Source: Pseudomonadota bacterium
GTDB taxonomy: Bacteria > Pseudomonadota > Gammaproteobacteria > Burkholderiales > Burkholderiaceae_C
Length of the DNA stretch: 13,149 nt
Reading direction: 5' to 3'
Assembly: GCA_023410975.1 (NCBI GenBank)
Contig: JAEYPG010000408.1
Coordinates: 1 to 13,149 of the forward strand
Every line of letters starts with the position of its first letter. The stretch's first letter is position 1. Position numbers and translations under genes: made by a program. This document shows positions 5,043 through 13,149 of the stretch, piece by piece. Below the pieces are notes generated by a model. That model did not search any database, was not told where the DNA came from, and saw only the letters and a program-made list of their open reading frames with translations.

Positions 5043-7791
5043 ACCTGCACGACGTCGTCCGCGACCCGCTGCCGCTGCTGCTGGAGCAGGCGCAGCGCGC
5101 GATCCGGCTGCGCTTCGGTCCCTGCCTGGACGTGCTGTTCGAGGACGTGCTGCTGCCGCAGCAGCTGCACGTGAGCGAAGGCATCTGCGAGGGCGTCACG
5201 CTGGAGCTGACCTGCCTGAGCACGGACGCGCGGCTCGACCCGCGCGCGCTCGTGGGCGTGCCGCTGGAAGTGCAGCTCGTGACCGACCGCGGCGAGCTGC
5301 GGCGCTGGTGCGTGGTGCTCACGCAGGTGCGCCTGGGGCAGAGCGACGGCGCGCTCACCGCCGTGCAGCTCACCGGGCAGGACGTGCTGGCCGTGATGGA
5401 GCAGCGGCGCAGCAACCGCGTCTTTCTCGACAAGAGCGTGCTGGAGGTCGCGCACACGGTGCTGGGCGGCTGGCGCAGCCGCTTCCCGGCGCTGGCGCGC
5501 TGCTTCGACTACCGGCTGCACGCCATCGACGAGGATCGCTACCCGCGGCGCGCGTGCACGCTGCAGCTGCACCAGAGCGACGCGGCCTTCCTGCGCGGGC
5601 TGCTCGCGCGCGAAGGGATCAGCTGGTTCATTCGCGCGGGCGACGCCGGCGACCACGGCACGCCGGTGCAGGAGGTCGTCCTGTTCGACGACGCCAGCCG
5701 GCTGCCGGCCAACGCCGCCGGTCCTGTGCGCTACCACCACAGCGGCGGCACCGAGCAGCGCGACGCCATCGAGCTGCTGTCGCCCACGCACACGCTCGTG
5801 CCGGGCAGCGTGCGGCGCGCGAGCTGGGACCACGAGATGGCGCGCGTGGACGTGGCGGTGGCCGACGCGGGCGCCGACCAGGGTGCGGCCGGCAACGCGC
5901 TGGCCGCGGCGCTGCGGGACGCGCGCATCGAGCTGTCCCACGCCGCCGACAGCATCAACGACCACGACCGGCTCGCACGCGTGGCGCTGGACCGCCACGC
6001 CAGCCGCGCGCAGCGCCTGCACGGCATCGGCAGCGTGCGCGACTTCTGCGTGGGCGAATACAACCGCATCGACGGCCACCCGCAGCTCGACGCGGCCACG
6101 GCTTTCGAGCCGCGCCGGCGCGAGTTCGTCATCGTGCGGCTGCAGCACTGGGCTCGCAGCAACCTGCCCAAGGAGTTGGCCGCCCGCGCGCAGGCGCTGC
6201 TCGACGCCAGCATGAGCCCGCTTGATGGCTGGGTCGGCGCCCCGCCGCCACATGACCGCGCCGAGCGCTACGTCAATCGCTTCACCGCCGTGCAGCGCGA
6301 CGCGCCGCTGGTGCCGGCCTGGGACCCGCAATCGGATCTGCCGGCCATGCCGCTGTGACGGCTACCGTCGTGGGCGTGGACGGCGTGCCGGTGTGGTGCG
6401 ACGAACTCGGCCGCGTGAAGGTGCGCTTCCACGGCCTGGACCCCGAGGACCATGCACACGCCGCGCGCGCGGGCACCAACGGCAATGCCAGCGACAGCGC
6501 CTGGGTGCGCGTCAACGGGCTGTGGTGCGGCCCAGGCTTCGGCGTGGTGTTCCCGCTGCGCCCGGGCATGGAGGTGAGCATCGGCTTCGAGATGGGCGAC
6601 CCCTCGCGCCCGGTGATCATGGGTGGCCGCCACCACGGGGCCAGCCCGCCGCCGCGTTTCGACGGCTTCGGTGGCCTGCCGCACAACCACGCGCTGAGCG
6701 GCATCGTCACGCGCGAGCTGGGCGGTGAGCGCCAGCAGCAGCTGCGCTTCAACGACACGCGGGGCCACATCAGCGCGCAGCTCGCCAGCGACCACGCGGC
6801 GAGCCAGCTCAACCTGGGCGACCTGGCCACGCCCATGCGCCGTGGCGAGACCCAGCCGCGCGGCGAAGGCTTTGAGCTGCGCAGCGACGACGCCGGCGCC
6901 ATCCGCACGGCCAAGGCGCTGCTGCTGTCGGCCTGGGCACGGCTGGAAGCCGCGGGCAACCAACTCGATGCGCAGGAGCACGTGGCGCTGATGCAGGAGT
7001 GCCTGGAGCTGTTCAAGAGCCTGGGGCGCTAAGCCGCGCAGCACCAGGGCGTAGCGGCGAACGAGGCGGGGCAGGAAAAGCTGCTGGCCGACGTGAAGGC
7101 CGCGCCCGGCGGCTCCAACGTGGACCCGCATGGCGAAGGCGGCGCGCCGACGCTGAGCTTGACGGCACCGGCAGGCATCGCCGCGACCACGCCCAAGACG
7201 ATCCTGTCCTACGCGGGCGTGAACATCGACAGCGTGGCGCAGCAGCACCTGCAGTGGACGGCGGGGCAGCGCATCAGCGCCCACGCGGGCCAGGGCATCA
7301 ACTGGTTCGCGCACCACGGCGGCATCAGCGCCATCGCGCACCACGGCACTTGGCTGATGCAGAGCCAGCATGGGGAAATCGAGGCCAACGCCGCGCAGAA
7401 CATCCGCTGGACTGCTACCAGCAGCCAGCTCGTGGGCATGGCACGCAAGATCGTGCTGGTAGCCGAGGACGGCAGCTTCATGCAGATCGGCGAAGGCGGC
7501 ATCACGCTGGGCACCCAGGGCACCATCGCGCACAAGTCTGCGAGCTTTGCCCAGAGCGGGCCGGCCGCGCAGGGCACCGACTTGCCCAGCTTCAGCGAGG
7601 GCACGGCGGACCAGCGCTTCGTGCTGCGCTACGGCGGGCACGACGGCCCGGTGGCCGCGCAGCGGCGCTTCGAGATCCGCCTGAGCGACGGCAGCGTCGT
7701 CACCAGCACCAGCGATGCCGAGGGGCGCACAGAGCTGCTGCAGCGCGACGCCATGCACATCGCCGACATCCGCATCCTCAGCGACGACTGA
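5039..7791 (+). pseudogene. vgrG: vgrG (TssI) T6SS spike protein gene, broken by one frameshift and one nonsense codon
   Basis: The restored product is about 917 residues, normal for a VgrG with a DUF2345 extension. It forms the trimeric needle tip that carries effectors. Segment 1 (5039-6358, 439 residues) is the gp27-like phage-D domain, ending VPAWDPQSDLPAMPL. Segment 2 (frame of 6355-7032) is the gp5-like OB-fold and start of the needle (VWCDELGRVKVRFHGL, DSAWVRV, RPVIMGG, QLRFNDTRGHISAQLAS). Segment 3 (7033-7791) is DUF2345 (LTAPAGIAATTPKTILSYAGVNIDSVAQ) plus a C-terminal domain likely used for effector docking. A missing base at 6355-6356 (CTG-TGACG where CTG-ATGACG is expected) shifts the frame; TAA at 7030-7032 (codon about 665) replaces the expected TAC in the motif LFKSLG-x-Y-AAQHQG. 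The start overlaps the upstream mini-gene; tle3 follows 7 bases later. Confidence 0.88.
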
Positions 7792-7798
7792 CGACGCC

Positions 7799-10124
7799 AT
7801 GAGCTGCTATCCCAAGAAACCTTATGACTGCGGTAACGACAGCTCGGTGCTGCAGCCCGGCCGCACGGCCGACAAGCTCGTGGCGGTGCGGCCCGAGCTG
7901 CCCGGCAACGTGATCGTGGTGCACGGTGTCAACGACGTGGGCGTGAGCTTCGAGCAGGTGGAAAAGGGCCTGTGCGCCGGGCTCAACGAGCGCCTGGGCT
8001 GGGGTGCCACGGCGCCGCTGCGGGCGGCGAGCTACCGCATGCCCACGCTCGAGGACGCCGGGCGGCTGGAGCCCGACCCCGATGCGGTGTTCTTCAAGCG
8101 CAGCGCCGCGGCGGACGTGCACAGCCCCGTGATCCCGTTCTACTGGGGCTACCGGCCGGCCAAAGGGGACTACAAGAGCTACAAGAGCACCCCGCACGGC
8201 CAGGCCGTGGACCGCTGGGGCAACCGGCTGGACAAGGACTACAGCAAGGGCGGCGGCCCTTCGCCAACGCCACCAGCACGCTGCCGGACATGTGGAACCG
8301 CGGCTTCGGCGTGCCGCCTGTCAACGTGGTGGAGTGGGCCAGCGCCGACCCGCTGCGCCCCGTGCTTGATGCGCCGGGCTGCATGTACATGGAGCTCGCC
8401 GCCCAGCGCTTGGCGGCGCTGGTAGCCATGATCCGAGACTACGCGCTCGACGACACGGTGTCGGTGGTGGCGCACAGCCAGGGCTGCATGCTCAGCCTGC
8501 TGGCGCAGGCCTTCCTGCTTCAGCAGGGGCTGCGCCCGGCCGACACGCTGGTGCTCACGCATCCACCCTACAGCCTGGTGGACGACGTGCCCGCCACCAA
8601 CGACATGATGAACTGGTGCAGCGGCGGCGACGACGCGCGCATGCGCCCGCACTACGGTGCCCTGAGCGGAATACAGACGCTGCACGCGCGGCTGCAGACC
8701 CTGGCCAACATCGTGCAGGGCGTGGCCGCGGCGCGGCACGCCACGCCAGCACTGGCCGAGCTCAAGGGGCCGCAAGGGCGCGGCTTGGTGGGCACGAAGT
8801 GGGAGCGCACGGGCGACCGCGACAACCGCGGCAAGGTGTACCTGTACTTCTGCCCCGAGGACATGACGGTGGCGCTGGACAACGTGCAGGGCATCGGATG
8901 GCAGGGCGTGCCCGACTTCATCGGCGGCTCCAGGCAGGTACCGGCGTGGTCGGCGCAGCTTGATGGCGTCCCGCCCGACATCGACACCACCACGACGCAG
9001 CCCGAGCGTCATGTGTGCCGGGCGCTGCAGGAACTCGGACCGGGCTTCCTGCAGCGGGTCTTCACCGCGCGGCTGCGCGCGCCGGCGGATGCCCGGCCCG
9101 GGGTACTGCCGCAGCCGGTGCTGGTGGGCGCGCCGCCGGGGGACTTCGCACTGCGCGTGCGCGGCGAGGATGACCATGCCCACGTCGCCGGGGACGGCGC
9201 CAAGCTGAGCGCCCGGCTGCCCCAGGCGGACTGGCCGCCATCACCCGCCGCCGCCCACCGCTCCGAGGAGCAGCGCCGCCTGGGGCTGCGGCGCATCATG
9301 GGCGAGGCGCTGAAGACACCGGTGCCGGCGGGCATGTATGCCGGCGCACTTGACCTGCCCGGCCAGCCCCGGGGCGCGCACGAGCAGGTCGATCCCATCG
9401 ACGCGGCCATCTCCGTGACCAGCCGCTACGGGCTGCAGGAAGTGCGCATGGCGCCCATGCCGGACCCGCGTCCGCCGCTGCAGCAGCGCCACCTCCCGGG
9501 CAACCCGCTCAATACGCTGGACCTGCTGCAGGTGGCGCAGGCGCTCAACCAGGGCAAGCCCCCGGAAGACTGCTGCAAGGTGGTGTCTGGACAGTACGAC
9601 GCTGCTTCGATGAACCTGCTCCTGGTGCGCACCGAGACGCCCAACGAGGCGCGGCTGCGCCAGCAGCGCAGCACCGCGGGGCGCTCGTTCCACGGTGCCA
9701 TCTTCGGCAGCGAAGCCAACACCGCCAGGTCACGGCATGGGACGTGGCCATCGGCAGCGGCAAGGCGGTGAGCCACCCACTGTTCCGCGCCTACCTCTGT
9801 GCCGTAGCGGATTGGCGGCTCAAGAAGCCGGACAAGAACGAAGCGGTGCGCCCCGGCATCCTTGAGTGGGAAAAGTTCACCGCGAAGTTCAAGGACTACT
9901 ACGACGCCGAGCCGGATTGGCGCAAGAAGCTGATCCAAGGCAACTGCGTCTACTACAGCACTGGGGTACTGCCCGAGTGCCTGCCGTTGATCGACAAGCT
10001 GCCACCCACGCTGGTGAACGAGACGATGAGCGGGGTGCGCGTCGGCCCCAAGCCGACCGCGGCCACGGCGGCAGCACAGCCGGGCGGCGCCGACCAGGGC
10101 GGTCAACGAGGAGCGCGGCAATGA
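7799..10124 (+). pseudogene. tle3: tle3-type T6SS phospholipase effector gene with two frameshifts
   Basis: The restored product is about 775 residues, an alpha/beta-hydrolase lipase effector (Tle3/DUF3274 type) delivered on VgrG to attack membrane phospholipids of target cells. Segment 1 (7799 to about 8257) holds the strand and oxyanion region NVIVVHGVNDVGVSFEQVEKGLCAGLNERLG. Segment 2 (about 8257-9719) holds the nucleophile motif AHSQG with Ser at codon 8476-8478, an Asp candidate in YFCPEDMTVALDNVQGIGWQG, and the long DUF3274 part. Segment 3 (about 9720-10124) holds VTAWDVAIGSGKAVSHPLFRAYLCAVADWRLKKP. One C is missing in the C run at 8257-8259 (GGPF expected) and one at about 9719-9720 (ANHRQVTAWD expected). 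The first frame would end at 8425 as a 208-residue product without the nucleophile, so no active enzyme is expected. Family call rests on these motifs plus the DUF2875 neighbour. Confidence 0.82.
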
Positions 10125-11881
10125 GCATGGCGGCCGAACCCCAGTTATGGAAATACGTGCTGGCTGGCCTGCTGCTGGCCTTGGTGGCCGTGCCGCTGTG
10201 GTCGCTGCTGGTCCTGTGGGGCCTGCAGCCCGAATACCTGTTGCAGGAGAGCGAATTGAAGCTGAGACACGTCCTCTGGCTGGTGGGCCTGCCGGTGGCG
10301 CTCGTGCCCTTGACAGTGAGCGGGAGCTGGCTGGGGGCCTCGACACGGGCCATCGAGCAGCGCGTGCAGGCCAAGCAGTCCGCCGCGGCGCAAAAAACGG
10401 CGCACGCCTCACAGCAGCAGGAACAGGCGCGGCGCGAATACGTGCTGGAGGTCATCGGGCTGGGTGTGACGCTGGACCAATACCGGCAGGGCGCGCTTTG
10501 GGAGGTGCTCAAGCAGGGCTCCCCCTATGCCTCCATCCGGGAACAGGACCCCAAGAAATATCCGTGGAGCGCCGATGACAAGGACGGCCAGCAGGGGTTG
10601 CGGTCCAGTCATTCGCTGGAAAACGGTGCCGGCCCGTCGCTGAAGTATTGGGGTGTGCCGACCTTCGCAGCGATGTCGCCGGCGGATGACCCGAAACGGC
10701 CGACCTCGGCTACCGATCCCGTGCTGGGGGTGCCCGCCGGTGCCATGTCGGCCGGCATGGCCTTCCACCTCTTCGTCGCGGCCGGCTGGGAACAGTCCGA
10801 GCGGCCCGACCGCGTGCTGGCGCGGGTGTTCGACTTCTTCGACGAGCACCCGGACGTGCCCTACGTGGTGCTCTCGGCGTCCGATGGCCTGTACTTCCGG
10901 GACATGTACCGCCCCAAGGGCACGCCACCGCTCATCCGGGACGGCTATTACGTACCGCCCATGCCCGACGCCTCGATGCTGCTCGTGCTGGCGCGGCGCG
11001 AGCGCGTGGATGCCGTGCGGCCTTATGTCTTCGGCGACATGAACTACTTCGAGGCCAGCGTCGACGACATGAACCGCTACGGCTACGCACACCGCCTGGG
11101 GCTGTTCTATGGCGACTTCAAGGAGTTGCTGCCCAAGCCTGAAGGCGTCCTCAGCCGCCCGCCCACCGCGCCCGAATGGATCGAAGCCGCCCGCGATTTT
11201 GCCCAGCGCAACCTCCACCCCACGGGCCTGTCGCTGCTGGCCACCAAGCTCAACCCCATGGCTGCCGAGCCGCCTCCCAGCGACTTCCGCCCCACGCCCT
11301 GGTTCCCGATCCCGTGGACCAAGCGCCAGCTCGACGAGTTCGACCAGCTGCCCACATTGGGCTTCCTGCACCGCCCGGTGTTCGTGCCGACTGTGGACGA
11401 GCACGGCCAGCCGCTCAAGCGCCGCGACGCACGCGCCGCGGCACTGGCCGCGGGCTGGCAGCAGGCGCTGCAGACGCTGCCCGAAGCCAAGCGAGCGAGC
11501 GCGCCGACGCGCGTGTTCGTCGCCACCGGCGGCCAAGTCGAGCAAACCACGGCCCTCACCAGCGTGCTCAGCGCCTGGGCCGAGCACGGTGGCCCGGAGC
11601 CGGACCTGTCGCAGCCCACGCAGTGGATCGATACCGACGCGCGGCTGGGCAACACCGGCGCGGCCACGTGGTTCATGCAGATGGCCATCGGCGCCATAGC
11701 CAGCTACCGCGACGGCGGTGCCAGCGCCGCCATCAACCTGCGCGACCCGGCCGAGGCCAGCATCGTCTTCGTCACGCCGCCCAGCCCGGAAAAGATCAGG
11801 AGCCAGCAGCACATCAAGGGCGGTGACGTGTTCCGCCGCCACGCCACGCCGGCTATCGACCCGGCCAATTACCAGCAGTAA
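10121..11881 (+). CDS. tla3: Tla3-type (DUF2875) T6SS lipase adaptor
   Basis: A 586-residue protein of the DUF2875 family, which in Pseudomonas aeruginosa (Tla3) binds the lipase Tle3 and helps load it onto VgrG. Two membrane helices are visible at about residues 12-34 and 49-70, then a Gln/Ala-rich, probably coiled stretch (75-105), then the large DUF2875 domain (YVLEVIGLGVTLDQYRQGALWEVLKQ; GMAFHLFVAAGWEQSERPDRVLARVFDFFDEHPDVPYVVL; LGNTGAATWFMQMAIGA). The ORF is intact. The ATG at 10121 overlaps the tle3 stop as ATGA, with GAGGAG about ten bases upstream; ATG at 10127 is an alternative. Being intact between two broken genes, it either decays more slowly or has kept a use. Family assignment is from recalled motifs and operon context. 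Confidence 0.83.
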   Translation: MSMAAEPQLWKYVLAGLLLALVAVPLWSLLVLWGLQPEYLLQESELKLRHVLWLVGLPVALVPLTVSGSWLGASTRAIEQRVQAKQSAAAQKTAHASQQQEQARREYVLEVIGLGVTLDQYRQGALWEVLKQGSPYASIREQDPKKYPWSADDKDGQQGLRSSHSLENGAGPSLKYWGVPTFAAMSPADDPKRPTSATDPVLGVPAGAMSAGMAFHLFVAAGWEQSERPDRVLARVFDFFDEHPDVPYVVLSASDGLYFRDMYRPKGTPPLIRDGYYVPPMPDASMLLVLARRERVDAVRPYVFGDMNYFEASVDDMNRYGYAHRLGLFYGDFKELLPKPEGVLSRPPTAPEWIEAARDFAQRNLHPTGLSLLATKLNPMAAEPPPSDFRPTPWFPIPWTKRQLDEFDQLPTLGFLHRPVFVPTVDEHGQPLKRRDARAAALAAGWQQALQTLPEAKRASAPTRVFVATGGQVEQTTALTSVLSAWAEHGGPEPDLSQPTQWIDTDARLGNTGAATWFMQMAIGAIASYRDGGASAAINLRDPAEASIVFVTPPSPEKIRSQQHIKGGDVFRRHATPAIDPANYQQ

Positions 11882-11899
11882 GAGCTATTTTGGTGTTAG

Positions 11900-12400
11900 C
11901 CTGAAAAACTGGAGAAGCAGCTCGCTTGCTCATGCCACGAAATTCTGTCGCCGATCAAGAAAATAGTGAAAAGAAGCCCTTTATCCATAGCATGGATTGC
12001 CACCCTCTGGCTGTCGCCGCCGGCCATGACAATGGTATTTTCCGCGCCACACCCATTGATTCCTGATTTCTGAAAAATAGATGCCTATGCGGCGGCGCCA
12101 ATGGCTGCCTTGCTTTATCTCATCATCCTGCCCGCAGCCTATAGCAATAAGCCCCAATATTGCATATGCTCGCGCGAGCACGATAATATTATTTCGAGAA
12201 GAATATTGGCACCGCAATTCATTTGCAAGGTTCTGTTTATCGACATCGTTTCCATTCTCCAAGGCAATTCATTTCACTTGATATCGCATATCTCTGAAAC
12301 AAGATTCGGCCTGACCAAGCAGGACTCGCGTGCCATTGCCTCCACGCTCTACAGCATGGTATGCATCGCGCAACAGGCGAAATGGGAAGACAGGTCATGA
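11900..12400 (+). pseudogene. Small AT-richer membrane-protein gene interrupted by TGA
   Basis: One frame stays coherent from 11900 to the stop at 12398-12400, broken only by TGA at 12071-12073 (codon 58 of this frame). Before it lie LEKQLACSCHEILSPIKK and a hydrophobic segment LSIAWIATLWLSPPAMTMVF; after it a second hydrophobic segment MAALLYLIILPAAY and a soluble end RFGLTKQDSRAIASTLYSMV. The only normal start before the TGA is GTG at 11966; a lost ATG near 11909 is possible. The stop overlaps the next gene's ATG as ATGA, which supports this frame as ancestral. I do not recognise the family. Position between effector-adaptor and immunity genes suggests a second immunity or accessory membrane protein. 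An ORF beginning at ATG 12101 could still be made alone. Confidence 0.4.
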
Positions 12401-13056
12401 AGGGGCTTTACCTCGTGTGCACGGTTGCCGTTTTCCTGGTGGCCTCATCCCTGCTCGCGGGCTGCGAACCTCACCCTTCTACCTGTAAGAAGGCCAACAT
12501 GACTGCACTGAGCCCGCGCCTGCAGCCGCTGTTCGAGAAGACGAAGACCGTGTGCTTCGGGCGCTTCTTGATCGACGTGCGTGAGATAACTCGTGTGGTT
12601 TGGGGCACCACCGACGTACCGCTGGGAGTCGCGCTTGGAAAAGCAGCGGCGAGGAATTAAGTCGCCGTGCTGATAAAATTGAACGGCGATTGAAGTCCAG
12701 GCCTCGTTATCCGTTAACGAAAGGACCAACCCCATATTTGGAAACCATCCGCGGTGCTATACCAAGAACCCGTCATGTCGTTAGCCAGCAAAGCTTTGGT
12801 GGCAGCGGTTTATTGCACACCAACTCATTCTTTCCTATAGGCAATAATTTAGTGATCATGGAAGTTTTGCCTTTGGCCGACAAAAAACGAGACGATTACC
12901 GAACTCGACGACATGGCCCGGCACCTGCCCCCCCGCGCTGAAGACAACCTGCCTTCCGAGCCCGGTACATCTGTCGAGGATGCCTTCCTTGTCGACAGCC
13001 CGAACACCAGACTCGCAGAAGTTATTGAGTCGGGCCTGCGTAATTCTGTAAGTTAG
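12397..13056 (+). pseudogene. Tli4-family T6SS lipase immunity lipoprotein gene, frameshifted and truncated
   Basis: The start encodes a lipoprotein signal peptide with lipobox LAGC (Cys23), so the product would sit in the periplasm anchored to a membrane, where it would neutralise the lipase. MTALSPRLQPLFEKTKTVCFGRFLIDV and VVWGTTDVPLGV resemble the Tli4 N-terminus. The frame then breaks in the AAAA run at 12639-12642 (one A missing; stop at 12660), continues as SSGEELSRRADKIERRLKSR and GAIPRTRHVVSQQSFGGSGLL, breaks again in the six-A run at 12882-12887 (one A extra), and continues as NETITELDDMARHLPPRAED to TAG at 13054-13056. Usual family members are roughly 350-400 residues, so the C-terminal part is missing. 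The only intact product is an 87-residue lipoprotein. GGAAGA lies six bases before the ATG. Confidence 0.72.
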
Positions 13057-13149
13057 CGCCGCTATTGGATTTTCCGGGCTTGCGCCGATGGCAGGAACCG
13101 CCGGAATACGCTCTACTGGTATTCGGTTTCTGGGAGTTTTGGAGCCTGC
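13057..13149 (+). other. Window end: unassigned, open frame running off the edge
   Basis: After the immunity remnant, one plus-strand frame stays open from 13042 to the window end and reads hydrophobic, Trp-rich sequence (LDFPGLRRWQEPPEYALLVFGFWEFWSL). It could be the start of another gene, but it has no visible start codon with a ribosome-binding site and I cannot name it. It may mark the junction where the C-terminal part of the immunity gene was replaced. Confidence 0.2.

Noticed and set aside
6350..6360. Programmed frameshifting in vgrG
   Set aside because: The needed shift is -1, but CCGCTGTGAC is not a slippery heptamer, and the RF2-like CTG-TGA-C context would give +1, which does not continue VgrG.
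10409..11842. 477-codon minus-strand open frame under the adaptor
   Set aside because: Shadow of the DUF2875 gene; composition is His/Arg/Val-rich with no recognisable domain.
11932..12066. 44-codon ORF starting at ATG 11932
   Set aside because: Competes with the frame holding two hydrophobic segments; the GGAGAAG upstream is too far away and the product resembles nothing.
11981..12262. Minus-strand ORF with a lipobox-like LIAIGC
   Set aside because: Lipobox lies too far in (after about 40 residues), no ribosome-binding site, and it opposes the frame that ends in the ATGA junction at 12397.
1..13149. CRISPR arrays, tRNA genes, insertion sequences, attachment sites
   Set aside because: I saw no regularly spaced repeats, no tRNA-like cloverleaf or CCA end, and no transposase or terminal inverted repeats; a covariance or IS search was not possible.

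Overview
The window is GC-rich DNA whose gene content and codon use point to a betaproteobacterium, most likely Burkholderiales. This is inferred from family resemblance; no search was run. It falls into two blocks.

Block 1 (1-4620) looks like intact, well-kept chromosome. It holds an M16 zinc peptidase (120-1412), a periplasmic PQQ-type quinoprotein dehydrogenase (1646-3328), a small periplasmic cytochrome c (3431-3871), and a convergent Crp/Fnr-family regulator (4620-3838, minus strand) whose 3' end overlaps the cytochrome gene. The quinoprotein and cytochrome probably form a substrate-to-heme electron relay. Odd points are a tandem palindromic operator-like array upstream of the dehydrogenase, a strong intrinsic terminator between dehydrogenase and cytochrome, a CX3CH (not CX2CH) heme motif, and a lanthanide-type Asp in the dehydrogenase together with loss of the usual Cys-Cys pair.

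Block 2 (4776-13149) is a type VI secretion (T6SS) VgrG/lipase island: a 57-residue TssF-like N-terminal fragment coupled by ATGA to vgrG, then a Tle3-type phospholipase effector gene, its DUF2875 adaptor (tla3), a small membrane-protein gene, and a Tli4-type lipoprotein immunity gene. Genes abut or overlap by ATGA, which marks one operon. The adaptor is the only long gene that is intact. vgrG carries a 1-nt deletion and an in-frame TAA, tle3 carries two 1-nt deletions, the membrane gene has an in-frame TGA, and the immunity gene has two indels and loses its C-terminal part. The simplest reading is a decaying effector island. Errors in a draft assembly could explain the indels but less easily the nonsense codons.

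Base composition drops visibly after 11881. The immunity end of the island is AT-richer than the rest, as is common for exchanged immunity genes. No tRNA, rRNA, CRISPR array or insertion sequence was seen. I did not find a convincing wholly new system. The most unusual items are the mini-TssF/vgrG coupling, the CX3CH cytochrome with its attenuator-like terminator, and the palindrome array.
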